A DNA stretch of 25,939 nt from Moraxella bovis (GCF_002014975.1 NZ_MUXV01000034.1:34264-60202), one strand, 5' to 3'; positions 1 through 9,039 are shown, counted from the first letter of the stretch. Notes: generated from the sequence alone by a model not told the origin. A program made the numbers and translations.

Positions 1-2
1 CA

Positions 3-38
3 AATACCAATATTCAACACACCCTAATGAGAGAATAG
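3..38 (+). CDS. Possible 3' tail of an upstream gene (partial)
   Basis: One reading frame enters from the left edge and stops with TAG at 36-38, two bases before the next start codon. Its last residues would read NTNIQHTLMRE. Tight spacing like this is typical inside a siderophore operon, where an IucA/IucC-type synthetase often precedes the acetyltransferase. Eleven residues cannot identify a family. A second frame stops at 25-27 (ending QIPIFNTP), so even the frame is uncertain. Confidence 0.2.
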   Translation, partial: NTNIQHTLMRE

Positions 39-40
39 AA

Positions 41-700
41 ATGCTAGAAATCTATACCGATTCTTTTAATCAAGATCAATGCAGTAAAATCAATCGATTG
101 CCAACTTTATCTCAGGGGCTGCCAAACAACTACATTTACAGAGAAAATGGGGTTGAATTTGGGTTGGTGCAAATACGCTACCCTGAACATATTGAATTGT
201 TGCATCGTTGGATGAATATGCCCCATGTTATCCCTCAATGGCAACTCAATAAATCATTGTCTGAGCTGTCTGTTTATTTTGAAAAAATGTTGGCTGATGA
301 TCACCAGCGTTTGTATTTGGTTAGTATTAATGGCGAATGGGTTGGTTACGCCGAAGTTTATGAAGGGGCAAGGGATAGACTATCAGGGTATTATACGGCT
401 GACAAAAATGATTTGGGTTGGCATTTGTTACTAGCAGAGGCACAGGCTGTTGGCAAAGGGTACTTGCGTGCCATTATGCGTCTACTAAGCTTTTTTATTT
501 TTGAACATTCACCTGCTAAAAAAATTGTGGGTGAACCTGATGCAAGTGTAAAACCCTATGAGGTAGTCGCTCAAGAATTAAACTATATGCCCCAATATCA
601 AATTGTAATGCCTGAAAAAACTGCAATGTTATATTTTTGTGACAAAGAAGGGTTTTATTGTAAGTTTGCCCATTATTTAAATGCCAGCATTAAAGAGTGA
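41..700 (+). CDS. GNAT acetyltransferase of siderophore biosynthesis (IucB/RhbD/AlcB-like)
   Basis: This 219-residue protein is likely a cytoplasmic acyltransferase that N-acylates a hydroxylated diamine or amino acid during hydroxamate/carboxylate siderophore synthesis. The signature of the siderophore acetyltransferase family (Acetyltransf_8) is visible as LHRWMNMPHV at residues 54-63, with the conserved His-Arg-Trp. A GNAT-like acetyl-CoA loop, AVGKGYLRAIM, lies at 136-146. The frame is open to the left edge, but GAGAG at 29-33 is a plausible ribosome binding site for ATG 41. The gene lies 4 bp upstream of the next start and in the same direction as a siderophore permease and a TonB receptor, which supports the role. 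The exact substrate cannot be read from the sequence. The family call is good; a specific gene name is not justified. Confidence 0.8.
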   Translation: MLEIYTDSFNQDQCSKINRLPTLSQGLPNNYIYRENGVEFGLVQIRYPEHIELLHRWMNMPHVIPQWQLNKSLSELSVYFEKMLADDHQRLYLVSINGEWVGYAEVYEGARDRLSGYYTADKNDLGWHLLLAEAQAVGKGYLRAIMRLLSFFIFEHSPAKKIVGEPDASVKPYEVVAQELNYMPQYQIVMPEKTAMLYFCDKEGFYCKFAHYLNASIKE

Positions 701-704
701 TGTT

Positions 705-1103
705 ATGCCTATTTTTCTAAATGCTATTCAGAACCCAAATAGCTCCTTACCTGTATTTTTACTCGATTTTTCAGGCGAGATTAGTCAAGATGCATTTGAT
801 GGTTGGTTGATTGCTATGAGTGATTTGTTAGCCAGTGAGCAGAGTTTTGCCTTGATTTACCATAGTCGGACAGGGTTGACACTCCCTGATAACTACCGCC
901 AGACTGAGGCGGTTTGGTACAAGACGCACAAAGAATCGTTCTTTAAATATTGCAAGGGATTAGTTAGAATTGTTGATGATGAGACTCAAAGACAAGCCTT
1001 AGACAGTCCTGCTTTTCATAAAGCATGGCGAGTGCCTTATGCGGTGGTGTTATCACTGACTGAAGCCAAAGCATGGATAAACACTAAAATAGGGGCGGTC
1101 TGA
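705..1103 (+). CDS. Small conserved-looking protein of the siderophore operon, function unknown
   Basis: I do not recognise this 132-residue protein. It is soluble-looking, with no signal peptide or membrane segment. It begins with an alternating hydrophobic strand (VFLLDFSG near residue 17) and has a Trp/Tyr-rich centre. ATG 705 is preferred over the upstream in-frame ATG 681, because 681 lies inside the acetyltransferase gene while AAGAG sits about 7 bases before 705. Its stop codon shares one base with the start of the permease gene (TGATG at 1101-1105), so translation of the two is probably coupled. Its position between the acetyltransferase and the transporter suggests a role in siderophore synthesis or in use of the ferric siderophore, but that is inference from context only. 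Confidence 0.7.
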   Translation: MPIFLNAIQNPNSSLPVFLLDFSGEISQDAFDGWLIAMSDLLASEQSFALIYHSRTGLTLPDNYRQTEAVWYKTHKESFFKYCKGLVRIVDDETQRQALDSPAFHKAWRVPYAVVLSLTEAKAWINTKIGAV

Positions 1104-2353
1104 TGATTGTCTCACAACAAAAAAATCGCCATCTTTTGACGATGGTGGCACTGTTATATGTTGCCCATGCCTTGCCTTTGTATTTTTTTAATGTGGCATT
1201 GCCTGCCATTTTAAGACATCAAGGCGTTGATATTAGGGTGATTGGCATGCTTTCACTTTTATATTTGCCGTGGGCGTTTAAATTTCTGTGGGCAAGTTAT
1301 GTGGACAATTATTATTGTGCCAAAATTGGCAAACGCAAAACTTGGTTATTTTTTACTCAAATTATCGTGGTAGTCGGGCTGTTTGGGCTTGGCTTTTTAC
1401 AGTTTTCTGAGATTGTATTATTTCTGAGCATAAGTTTTTTGGTGTCTTTGGCAAGTGCCACCCAAGATATCGCTATTGATGGCTATACAGTGGAACAATT
1501 TGATAAGTCATCCTTTGGGCTGGCAAGTGCCATGCAAAGTTTTGGAGTGGCGTTTGGTAGTATGGTAGGCGGTGCTGGCACACTGTGGCTATATCAGAGA
1601 TTTGATTGGCAAATGGCGACAATCAGTTTGGCAACAACTGTTTTGCTTATTTCGTGTTCACTATCGTTCTTAAAAGATCAAGACAATCCCAAACATGCTA
1701 CCAATCTTTCCAGAGCAAGTCTTATTAGGCTTATCAAACGCCCGCAAACCAAATGGTTACTAGCTTTGATTGTGGTGTTTCGCTTTGTGGAAGCTCCGAT
1801 GATGGCAATGCTAAATCCAATGCTTGTGGATTTTGGTTTTTCACTGTCTCAGATTGGGCTTTTGTTTTCGGTATTTGGAGCGATTGTTGGGATTGGTTCA
1901 GCACTTTTGGCAGGGGTATTAATCAAATATATCGACATTGTACGTTGTCTTATATTATTCGGATGGCTAAGAACGGCAGTTTATGCTTTGTTGTGTCTAG
2001 GATTGCTATATCCTTTATTGGGTGATTTTTTACCTGCGGTAGGTTTATTAAAAACAGGATTTATGAGCTTGATGGCAATTAGTGTTTTGCTAATTTTATC
2101 TGTTCGCTATTTAACAATGACTGCCTTATATGCTCTGTTTATGAATGCTGCCAATCCCGACCAAGCTGGCACGGACTTTACTTTGTTTGTGTGCGTGGAG
2201 TTGCTTGTGTATTTTATCGGCGGGGCGATGAGTGGATTTTTAGTACATCAGTTTGGCTATGACAAGCTATTTTTATGGCTTGCGATTGGTTCTGGGGTGT
2301 CAATGCTTATTTTGCCGACATTGATAAAAAAATTTTTCGTAACAGACTGTTAA
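1103..2353 (+). CDS. MFS permease, RhtX/FptX or AmpG-like, probable siderophore transporter
   Basis: The 416-residue protein is almost entirely hydrophobic, with about 12 membrane segments, and belongs to the major facilitator superfamily. The N-terminal part (PLYFFNVALPAIL, then LYLPWAFKFLWASYVD and GKRKTW at about 70-80) resembles the AmpG-like group that includes RhtX and FptX, inner-membrane permeases for intact ferric siderophores. ATQDIAIDGY near residue 123 is another hallmark of that group. It overlaps the preceding gene by one base and is 34 bp upstream of a TonB-dependent receptor, so the pair would carry a siderophore through the outer and then the inner membrane. Export of newly made siderophore is an alternative that sequence alone cannot exclude. 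The predicted role rests on family resemblance plus context. Confidence 0.8.
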   Translation: MIVSQQKNRHLLTMVALLYVAHALPLYFFNVALPAILRHQGVDIRVIGMLSLLYLPWAFKFLWASYVDNYYCAKIGKRKTWLFFTQIIVVVGLFGLGFLQFSEIVLFLSISFLVSLASATQDIAIDGYTVEQFDKSSFGLASAMQSFGVAFGSMVGGAGTLWLYQRFDWQMATISLATTVLLISCSLSFLKDQDNPKHATNLSRASLIRLIKRPQTKWLLALIVVFRFVEAPMMAMLNPMLVDFGFSLSQIGLLFSVFGAIVGIGSALLAGVLIKYIDIVRCLILFGWLRTAVYALLCLGLLYPLLGDFLPAVGLLKTGFMSLMAISVLLILSVRYLTMTALYALFMNAANPDQAGTDFTLFVCVELLVYFIGGAMSGFLVHQFGYDKLFLWLAIGSGVSMLILPTLIKKFFVTDC

Positions 2354-2387
2354 AATTTTACTTTTCCATAAGCATAAGGAGTAATTT

Positions 2388-4724
2388 ATGCGTCATTCCC
2401 ACTATTCTCAATGGTTGTCTTTGCCTTTACTAAGTGTGGCAGTAACTCAGCAGTTGTACGCTCAACCCAATGAGTCATTACCAACGGTTGAATTAGAGCC
2501 TGTGGTTATTACCATTGATAAGAGCGGTATGGCACTTGCCAATCGTATCACGCAAATGCCCCATACCACTAAAATTATAGATGAAGAGCAAATTCAAGAG
2601 CAAGCAACAGGCTCTCGACAGCTTGCCGATGTAATGGCACAGCTCATTCCAAGTTTGGGGGTAAGTAGTGGCACCACCAGTAACTTTGGGCAAACCATGT
2701 ACGGTCGTCAAGTGCAATTTTTGTTAAATGGCGTGCCTTTGACAGGTTCGCGAGACATCTCTCGACAGCTTAATAGTATCAACCCCAGTCAAGTGGCTAG
2801 AATTGAAGTTTTATCAGGAGCAACCAGTATTTATGGGTCTGGGGCAACAGGCGGTTTGATTAATATCGTTACTAAGTCGGATTTGGAAAAGGAGCAATTT
2901 GAAACCCGCATCGGTGTACATGGTAGTAAATTATCCAGTGAAGGTATCGGTTATCAGGTAGGTCAGAGTGTAGCAGGTGTCAGCGAAAATGGCAATGTCC
3001 TTGCACGACTTGATGTCGACTATCGCACCACAGGAGGGGCATTTGATGCTAACGGTAAACGCATCGCTCCTGAGCCTGCCCAAACCGATAAACAAGACAG
3101 CAAAAGTCTAAGTATTAATGCAAATGTTGATTGGCAAATCGGTGATAAACAAAACATCAATTTAGCATTGACACATTATAACGACAAACAAGATACCGAT
3201 TATGCACCTGATTATGGTAATCGCCTTGCGGTGTTGTTTGGAGAAAAGCCTTCATTAAATGCCATCAAAGGCTTATCATTATCAGAACAGCCAAAAACCA
3301 CCAAAAGCACTTTTAATATCAACTATCATCATGATGATTTGTGGGGTAACACCATCAATACCAATGCTTATTATCGTAAAGAAGAAGGGCGATTTTACCC
3401 CTTTGTTGCCCCGTTTTCGACCGCCAAAGCCCTGCCTATTTTACAAAGCATGAATTTGCCACCCGCCACTTTGGATGCTTATACTAAGGCCCTACAAGCT
3501 CGCGCGTATGGGGTGTTACAATCTGAATCTAAGGCAGAGGTACTAGGAGCAAGATTGGCTTTGCAACGTAAATTTGACCTTACTCAAAAGCCTGTGCTAC
3601 TTAGTTATGGAATTGACTATGAGCAAGAAAAAGACCGCCAAGGGGCAACAGGTTATGATTTAACCACCTTTATGCAAAGCAACGGCTTGGCATTTAAAGA
3701 CACTGGCAACCGTTACACTTATGGGCCTGACACCACCTTAAAAACCTATGGTGTTTTTGCTAATGCCAATATTGCTTTAACAGATGATTTAAAAATATCA
3801 GCAGGCGTGCGACATCAACGTATAGACAGCAAAACAGACGATTTTGTGCCACCCAGTGAGTCGCTATTGGCTGATTTATTAATCCAAAACAAAGTGCCGT
3901 ATCAAGCAGGGGTTGTCAATTCTGGCAAAGTAAAGCATCACAAAACTTTGTTTAATCTTGGGGCAAATTATCAATTAACGCCAAATCACAGTATTTTTGC
4001 CAACTTTGGGCAGGGATATAGTTTGCCTGACCTGCAAAGGGTGCTACGAGATGTTGGGGCAGGTTTTGTGGTTAATTCTGATAATGTCGAGCCAATCACG
4101 GTCAATAGTTATGATGCAGGGTGGGTAGGAGTATTTGGGGGTAGCCGTGCCAAGTTGACAGGTTTTTATAATACATCAGATAAAGTAACCCAGTTTTTAA
4201 AAGATTATAGCGTGGTGGTTGCTGATACTGATGAGCGTATTTATGGGGCGGAGTTTGAATTAAATCACAAGATTAATGATAACTGGGCTGTCGGTGGCAG
4301 CATTGCCTATACACGAGGTCAATACAAAGATGCAGGTGGTCAGTACAGAGAGCTTGGGGCGTTTCGTATCAGTCCTACCAAAGCCACCGCTTTTGCTCAA
4401 TATACTACGCCAAACGAACATAAGTTACGCTTACAACTACTTGCCATTGATGGTACACAAAGAGCTTACAAGGACAGCCTGATTGCCAAAACCAATCAAA
4501 ATGTCCGCAAAACCCCGGAGGCTAGAATTTCAGGCTATGTCGTGGCGGATTTATTGGGTGAGATCAAACTGCCCAAGGGTCAGCTAAATTTTGGGGTTTA
4601 TAATTTGATGGATGCCGATTATAAGAGCGTATTTAGTCAAGCTGCCAAAGCAACTTATGGTGAATTATCCAGCTTATCTGCACAGGGGAGAAGTTACGGG
4701 ATAAGTTATACCTTAAATTATTGA
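2388..4724 (+). CDS. TonB-dependent ferric siderophore receptor
   Basis: This is a 778-residue outer-membrane receptor that takes up ferric siderophore using energy from TonB-ExbBD. A signal peptide ends around LYA-QPN (residue 25). A TonB-box-like stretch, LEPVVIT, lies at 36-42. The plug domain follows to about residue 165 and includes VARIEVLSGATSIYGSGATG and GGLINIVTK, the classic end-of-plug motif. The rest is a predicted 22-strand barrel that ends SYTLNY with a terminal aromatic residue, as expected for BAM substrates. The start at ATG 2388 has a strong AAGGAG site. The gene is last in the siderophore operon and is followed by a terminator. No Fur box is evident just upstream, so iron control probably acts at an operon promoter left of the window. 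Confidence 0.92.
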   Translation: MRHSHYSQWLSLPLLSVAVTQQLYAQPNESLPTVELEPVVITIDKSGMALANRITQMPHTTKIIDEEQIQEQATGSRQLADVMAQLIPSLGVSSGTTSNFGQTMYGRQVQFLLNGVPLTGSRDISRQLNSINPSQVARIEVLSGATSIYGSGATGGLINIVTKSDLEKEQFETRIGVHGSKLSSEGIGYQVGQSVAGVSENGNVLARLDVDYRTTGGAFDANGKRIAPEPAQTDKQDSKSLSINANVDWQIGDKQNINLALTHYNDKQDTDYAPDYGNRLAVLFGEKPSLNAIKGLSLSEQPKTTKSTFNINYHHDDLWGNTINTNAYYRKEEGRFYPFVAPFSTAKALPILQSMNLPPATLDAYTKALQARAYGVLQSESKAEVLGARLALQRKFDLTQKPVLLSYGIDYEQEKDRQGATGYDLTTFMQSNGLAFKDTGNRYTYGPDTTLKTYGVFANANIALTDDLKISAGVRHQRIDSKTDDFVPPSESLLADLLIQNKVPYQAGVVNSGKVKHHKTLFNLGANYQLTPNHSIFANFGQGYSLPDLQRVLRDVGAGFVVNSDNVEPITVNSYDAGWVGVFGGSRAKLTGFYNTSDKVTQFLKDYSVVVADTDERIYGAEFELNHKINDNWAVGGSIAYTRGQYKDAGGQYRELGAFRISPTKATAFAQYTTPNEHKLRLQLLAIDGTQRAYKDSLIAKTNQNVRKTPEARISGYVVADLLGEIKLPKGQLNFGVYNLMDADYKSVFSQAAKATYGELSSLSAQGRSYGISYTLNY

Positions 4725-4745
4725 TTAGCATTATGTGCCACAATA

Positions 4746-4780
4746 CCATAAACATCGCCCTAGTGTTTGTGGTTTTTTTA
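4746..4780 (+). terminator. Rho-independent terminator after the TonB receptor gene
   Basis: CCATAAACA at 4746-4754 pairs with TGTTTGTGG at 4764-4772 (nine pairs, one of them G-U) around a nine-base loop, followed directly by seven T. It lies 22 bp after the receptor stop codon and would end the siderophore operon transcript. Confidence 0.75.
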
Positions 4781-4817
4781 TTTTATAATAAAATTTAATT
4801 GATAAATAGAAACTCCC

Positions 4818-5246
4818 ACGAAACGACACCCCGCCTTACAGCCCCTATCTCGCCAGCACCATTTGGGCTTGGTCATCGCCAACAAAGCCAAATCCGTCAC
4901 CGATGACGACAAACTTATCCACCATCAAGCCTTAGTGGAGTGTCTGACCACTGCCATTCTCACGTATTTTGAGATTGAGCGGACACGCCTTGCTGATGTT
5001 ATTTTGACAAAATTATCCGATAACAGGGCGGTTAAATTGGCAAAACAAATGCTTGATGAGCATGAATACATTGAGAGCCTACTTGCCAACACCGACCCAA
5101 GTGTGGACGATGTCAAGGAGCTTGCAAATGCTCTGTATGACCATATCCGCTTTGAAGAGCGAGAGCTTTTTCCCATTGCTGAGACGGTGCTAAATGATGT
5201 TGAGCTTTTTGCCATTTATGAGGCGATTGATGAGAATGTAAAGTGA
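4818..5246 (+). pseudogene. Hemerythrin-like (HHE) domain protein, start codon apparently lost
   Basis: The protein has the helical HHE layout of small hemerythrin-like proteins, which bind a di-iron centre and act in oxygen, NO or iron handling. RQHHLGLV, the first metal-helix motif, is encoded at 4851-4874, upstream of any ATG/GTG/TTG start. DEHEYIESLL and DHIRFEERELFP give the later motifs. Family members usually begin Met-Lys-Arg-His-Pro shortly before this motif. Here KRHPALQPLSR is preceded by ACG (4818) and, further up, ATA (4806), with a stop at 4803-4805. No Shine-Dalgarno sequence is seen. The first usable codon is TTG 4863, which would drop the first His motif. The usual second-helix HFxxEE also reads YFEIER. 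The gene looks inactivated or starts from a non-canonical codon. The family call is fairly sure. Confidence 0.65.
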
Positions 5247-5275
5247 ACGAGTTAAAAGTTGGGCAATGGAATTAA

Positions 5276-5300
5276 AAAGCCAAACACCACGTTTGGCTTT
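5276..5300. terminator. Bidirectional terminator between the hemerythrin-like gene and glnS
   Basis: AAAGCCAAAC (5276-5285) and GTTTGGCTTT (5291-5300) form a perfect ten-base-pair stem with a five-base loop. T-rich sequence follows on the plus strand (CGTTTAATTTT), and the minus-strand transcript also continues into T-rich sequence. It sits between two convergent genes and can serve both. Confidence 0.75.
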
Positions 5301-5325
5301 CGTTTAATTTTAAAATTGCTAAAAG

Positions 5326-7080
5326 TTATTTAAACCCATCTTTTAACCCCACAATCTGATTAAATACAGGCTTATCGGTGCTATGCTCCACGCTGTCCGC
5401 CACAAAGTAGCTTTCACGCTCAAATTGGGATTTGTCATCGCCTGTTGCCTGTGCCAATGACGGCTCTACAATGGCATTGACAACCTTTACCGAATTTGGA
5501 TTGACGTGGGTTAGTACCCATAGCGTATCATCATCGGCATCTGGGTTTTGTGTTTTAATAGTGGCAATATGCTCGTCTGAGATTTCATCATCTTCAAATA
5601 ATAAATGCTCATACAGTCGCACGGTGGCAGGCACGCCATGACTTGCCGACACCCAATGAATCACGCCCTTAACTTTACGCCCCTCAGGGTTATTGCCCAG
5701 CGTTTGTGGGTCAATGGTGGCGACAAGCTCCACCACATCGCCATTAGCGTCCATGATATGCTCTTCTACTTTTAGCACATAGCTGTTACGCAGACGAATC
5801 TCAGGATTCTCTGGCGATAAGCGTTTGTATCCGTCTGGGGGCGTGATTTCAAAGTCAGATTTATCAATATAAATGGTTTTGGTAAAAGGAATCTCACGCT
5901 CGCCATTGTCTGCCTGTGGGTGTTTGGGCTGAGTAAGCCACAATACGCCATTATCTAGGCGAGCCTTGACCGTGTCTTTTTTTAGATGTTCAAAATCAGC
6001 AACCGCTTCATCAAAGTTGCTAATGGTAACTTTTAAGGGGTTTAGCACTGCCATACCACGACTGGCGGTATTTTCTAGCACGTTTCTAATGCTAAATTCC
6101 AACTGGCGAAAATCTACCACACCGTCTGCCTTGGATACGCCAATGCGTTCACAAAAATCCCGCAAGCCTTCGGCAGGGTAGCCACGTCTTCTCATGCCTG
6201 CAATGGTTGGCATGCGTGGGTCGTCCCAGCCCGATACCACGCCCATGTCCACAAGGCGTTTGAGTTTACGCTTGGACGTTAGCGTGTGGTCAATGTTTAG
6301 ACGGCTAAATTCGTATTGGCGGGGTGGCACCTCAAAGCCCACTTTTTCAACAACCCAATCATAAAAAGGACGGTGGTCTTCAAATTCAAGCGTACAAATC
6401 GAGTGCGTGATACCCTCATAAGCGTCCGACAAGGGGTGGGCGTAGTCGTACATCGGATAAATGCACCATGTATCGCCCGTTTGGTGGTGGCTTGCGTGCA
6501 TGACACGATAAATCACAGGGTCTCTCATGTTCATGTTGGCGTGATTCATGTCAATCTTGGCACGCAGTACCGCCTCGCCTTCTTTGTATTTGCCGTTTTT
6601 CATGTCGTCAAAACGAGCCAAATTCTCATCAACAGTAGCGTTACGCTGTGGCGATTCCACAGATGGCTTACCAAAACCGCCACGGTGTTCACGAATCTCA
6701 TCAGGCGTTTGAAAGTCTACATAGGCATCGCCTTGTTTGATAAGCTGTACCGCCCATTCGTGTAATTTGTCAAAATAGTGCGACGCATAACGTATGTCTC
6801 CTGCCCAGTCAAAACCAAGCCACTCCACGTCCGCCTTAATGCTGTCCACATAATCCTGCTTTTCGGCGGTGGGGTTGGTGTCGTCAAAGCGTAGGTTGCA
6901 CGCTCCACCGAACTCTTGTGCCACGCCAAAATTTAGGCAAATGGACTTGACGTGCCCGATGTGCAAATAGCCGTTTGGCTCGGGCGGAAAACGGGTCAAA
7001 ATGCTGTCGTGCTTACCGCTTGCTAGGTCATCACGAATAATTTGGCGGATAAAGTCGTTTTTTTCGGGTAGGTCGGTCAT
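5326..7080 (-). CDS. glnS: Glutaminyl-tRNA synthetase
   Basis: This class I aminoacyl-tRNA synthetase charges tRNA-Gln with glutamine in the cytoplasm. The ATP-binding HIGH motif is at residues 40-43 in FPPEPNGYLHIGH. The second signature reads LTSKRK at 267-272, corresponding to the KMSKS loop (MSKRK in E. coli). The anticodon-binding beta-barrel domains fill the C-terminal half. Length is 584 residues against about 554 in E. coli. ATG 7080 (MTDLPEK) is preferred because GGAA lies about six bases before it; in-frame ATGs at 7095 and 7092 have no visible ribosome site but remain possible. The gene runs alone on the minus strand behind its own predicted promoter. It converges on the hemerythrin-like gene. 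Confidence 0.97.
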   Translation of the reverse strand: MTDLPEKNDFIRQIIRDDLASGKHDSILTRFPPEPNGYLHIGHVKSICLNFGVAQEFGGACNLRFDDTNPTAEKQDYVDSIKADVEWLGFDWAGDIRYASHYFDKLHEWAVQLIKQGDAYVDFQTPDEIREHRGGFGKPSVESPQRNATVDENLARFDDMKNGKYKEGEAVLRAKIDMNHANMNMRDPVIYRVMHASHHQTGDTWCIYPMYDYAHPLSDAYEGITHSICTLEFEDHRPFYDWVVEKVGFEVPPRQYEFSRLNIDHTLTSKRKLKRLVDMGVVSGWDDPRMPTIAGMRRRGYPAEGLRDFCERIGVSKADGVVDFRQLEFSIRNVLENTASRGMAVLNPLKVTISNFDEAVADFEHLKKDTVKARLDNGVLWLTQPKHPQADNGEREIPFTKTIYIDKSDFEITPPDGYKRLSPENPEIRLRNSYVLKVEEHIMDANGDVVELVATIDPQTLGNNPEGRKVKGVIHWVSASHGVPATVRLYEHLLFEDDEISDEHIATIKTQNPDADDDTLWVLTHVNPNSVKVVNAIVEPSLAQATGDDKSQFERESYFVADSVEHSTDKPVFNQIVGLKDGFK

Positions 7081-7117
7081 GGGTTTTTCCATCATTTATT
7101 AAAGGGTAAATTCTGTT

Positions 7118-7126
7118 ATTTTAGCA
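7118..7126 (-). promoter_or_regulatory. Probable glnS promoter (extended -10)
   Basis: On the minus strand TGCTAAAAT is an extended -10 element about 40 bases before the glnS start. No good -35 box is seen at standard spacing, as is common for extended -10 promoters. Confidence 0.4.
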
Positions 7127-7407
7127 TAATTTTTATAGGGCGTGTTAAACTTTGATGTTTGCAACAGACCGCTCGTACTATAAAATTTTACATAAAATTG
7201 ATTAAAAATAAAGCAAATTTAGTGCTTATAATTAGGGAGTGCCTACCTTTGGTATTTGCAATGAAAAATGCCTGTTTAAAAAAGCAGGGGAATCGCACGT
7301 TTTTCAAGCTTGAATTGTCAAACCAACTGCAACATCTTTATAAGTAATGCCAAACATCTTTTCACTGGTTGTGGTTGGACTGTTTGTTTAAGATCAGATG
7401 AGTCCAA
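7127..7407. other. Intergenic stretch with no supported gene
   Basis: About 280 A+T-rich bases separate the glnS promoter from the ubiB stop codon. A plus-strand frame of 62 codons (7159-7347) has no ribosome binding site and no recognisable family. TATAAT at 7227-7232 is a good -10 hexamer but has no -35 at normal spacing. The string TTTGCAACAGACC near 7158-7171 resembles insertion-sequence ends only superficially. A small RNA reading right from about 7238 is possible but no terminator is evident. Confidence 0.3.
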
Positions 7408-9039
7408 TCACGCCAACACCCGCCACACCGCAAACCCCAATGCCAATACATGAAACACCACGCCCACCCACCAAATCGGCACGGTCAACCCAATGGCGAT
7501 AAAGGCAAAAAATCCGCCCAACGCTATCCAGTCATGGCGTTTTTGGTTTAAAAAATCGGCTCGTAGGGCTTGGACTTCTCTTAGCTGTTTGTCCTGTCGT
7601 CCGCCAAGCATGGCAAGTGATTGGATGCTTTGGGTAGTAAGTTTGGGCAGGTCAGTGGCGGACAGTAGATGTTCGGGCAATTTGTCATAAAAATCATTCA
7701 ATAGACGTGTGGGGTCAAGCTGTGATTTTACCCAATCGGTCAAAATCGGCTTGGCAAGCGACCAAATATCAAGGTCAGGATATAGTTCACGCCCAAGCCC
7801 TTCCACGTGGACGAGCGTTTTTAGAAGTAGCATAAGCTGTGGCGGTATGCTCATCTGATGACGGCGAGCGATGTTTAAAATCTCAAACAATATCCCTGCA
7901 AAATCAAGCTCACTCATGGGCTTAGACACCATGGGGGACACCGTGCGAGCCATGTCGGCGATGAGTGCGTGCTTGTCAGCAGATGGCGGTATCCAACCTG
8001 CATGACTGATGATGTCCACCAGTGTGGTGTAATTGCCATTCATGACCGATAGGAGCATACGAGCGACAACAAGTTGGTCATCGGGAGCAAGTTGCCCCAT
8101 AATCGCACAATCTAGCCCCAAATAGCGTGGATTTGCCACCGCTTGACCGTCTGGCAGGGTCTCCACAAAGATGTTACCAGGGTGCATGTCAGCATGAAAA
8201 AAGTTATCCCGAAACACTTGGGTAAAAAATATCGTCAAACCATTTTTGGCAAGGACGGCACGGTCATAGCCCAAGGCGTCAAATTTATCCGTCTGGCTAA
8301 TAGGCACGCCAAAAATCCGCTCCGAGACCATGACCGACTTGTTTGCCATATAGACTTCGGGGACATAGATGAGTGGCGAGTTTGTGAAGTTAGCTCTCAT
8401 GCGAGTGGCGTTGGCGGACTCCAAGGTCAAATCCAGCTCATTTAGCATGATTTGGCGGTAGTCTTCCACGATACTCACGATATGCACCGCCCGAGCCGAC
8501 TCCATACGAGCTGATAGGTAGCCTGCCAGCTCCCGAAGCAGTTCAAAATCCTTGATGATGACAGGGCGAATGTCAGGACGGACGACCTTAACGACCACTT
8601 CTCGACCGTCAGGCAAGCAAGCGGTATGCACTTGGGCGATACTGGCGGCGGCGAGTGGCTTTTCATCAAATCGGTCAAACATCTCACCGATTGGCTTGCC
8701 TAGCCCTGTTTTGGGGTGTTCTATTTCACGTTTTAAAATCTCAACGTCAAAGGGGGCGACTTTATCTTGTAGTAGCGATAATTGGGCGATGATATCAGGG
8801 GGCAGTAGGTCAGAGCGAGTGGAGAGCAGTTGCCCGAGCTTTAAAAACAGTGTTCCCATCTCTTCTAAGGCGAGCTTGACCCCCAATGGGTTGTGCGATT
8901 TGCCGATACTGGCAGGGTGCATTTTGATGAGCCGTACCAAAGGGGCAAGCTCTGGTACGTCCGCAAAATGCGTGTCAAGGCGGTATTTGGCACAAATGCG
9001 ATATAGGTCAAACAGGCGGTTTTTATAAGAGATGAGCAT
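7408..9039 (-). CDS. ubiB: UbiB/ABC1/ADCK family protein of ubiquinone biosynthesis
   Basis: UbiB is an atypical kinase-like ATPase needed for ubiquinone production; it is membrane-attached and thought to help prenylated intermediates reach the Ubi enzymes. The family-specific KxGQ motif (FLKLGQLLSTRSDLLP) is at about residues 66-81, the Ala-rich loop AAASIAQVH near 125, the ATP-site lysine in VVVKVVRPD, and the HADMHPGN catalytic-loop motif near the middle. Two C-terminal membrane helices end the protein. ATG 9039 (MLISYKNRLF) gives 543 residues, close to the 546 of E. coli; the longer frame from 9123 adds a non-conserved Phe-rich leader. It lies downstream of ubiE on the same strand. The ubiJ gene found between them in E. 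coli is absent here. Confidence 0.93.
   Translation of the reverse strand: MLISYKNRLFDLYRICAKYRLDTHFADVPELAPLVRLIKMHPASIGKSHNPLGVKLALEEMGTLFLKLGQLLSTRSDLLPPDIIAQLSLLQDKVAPFDVEILKREIEHPKTGLGKPIGEMFDRFDEKPLAAASIAQVHTACLPDGREVVVKVVRPDIRPVIIKDFELLRELAGYLSARMESARAVHIVSIVEDYRQIMLNELDLTLESANATRMRANFTNSPLIYVPEVYMANKSVMVSERIFGVPISQTDKFDALGYDRAVLAKNGLTIFFTQVFRDNFFHADMHPGNIFVETLPDGQAVANPRYLGLDCAIMGQLAPDDQLVVARMLLSVMNGNYTTLVDIISHAGWIPPSADKHALIADMARTVSPMVSKPMSELDFAGILFEILNIARRHQMSIPPQLMLLLKTLVHVEGLGRELYPDLDIWSLAKPILTDWVKSQLDPTRLLNDFYDKLPEHLLSATDLPKLTTQSIQSLAMLGGRQDKQLREVQALRADFLNQKRHDWIALGGFFAFIAIGLTVPIWWVGVVFHVLALGFAVWRVLA

Noticed and set aside
6316..6765. 149-codon plus-strand frame inside glnS
   Set aside because: Antisense shadow of conserved GlnRS sequence; no ribosome site.
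7140..7172. Possible insertion-sequence end (TTTGCAACAGACC resembles IS6-type termini)
   Set aside because: Only a partial match on one side, with no second end, transposase remnant or target duplication.
7159..7347. 62-codon plus-strand frame between glnS and ubiB
   Set aside because: No ribosome site, no family resemblance, composition like non-coding A+T-rich DNA.
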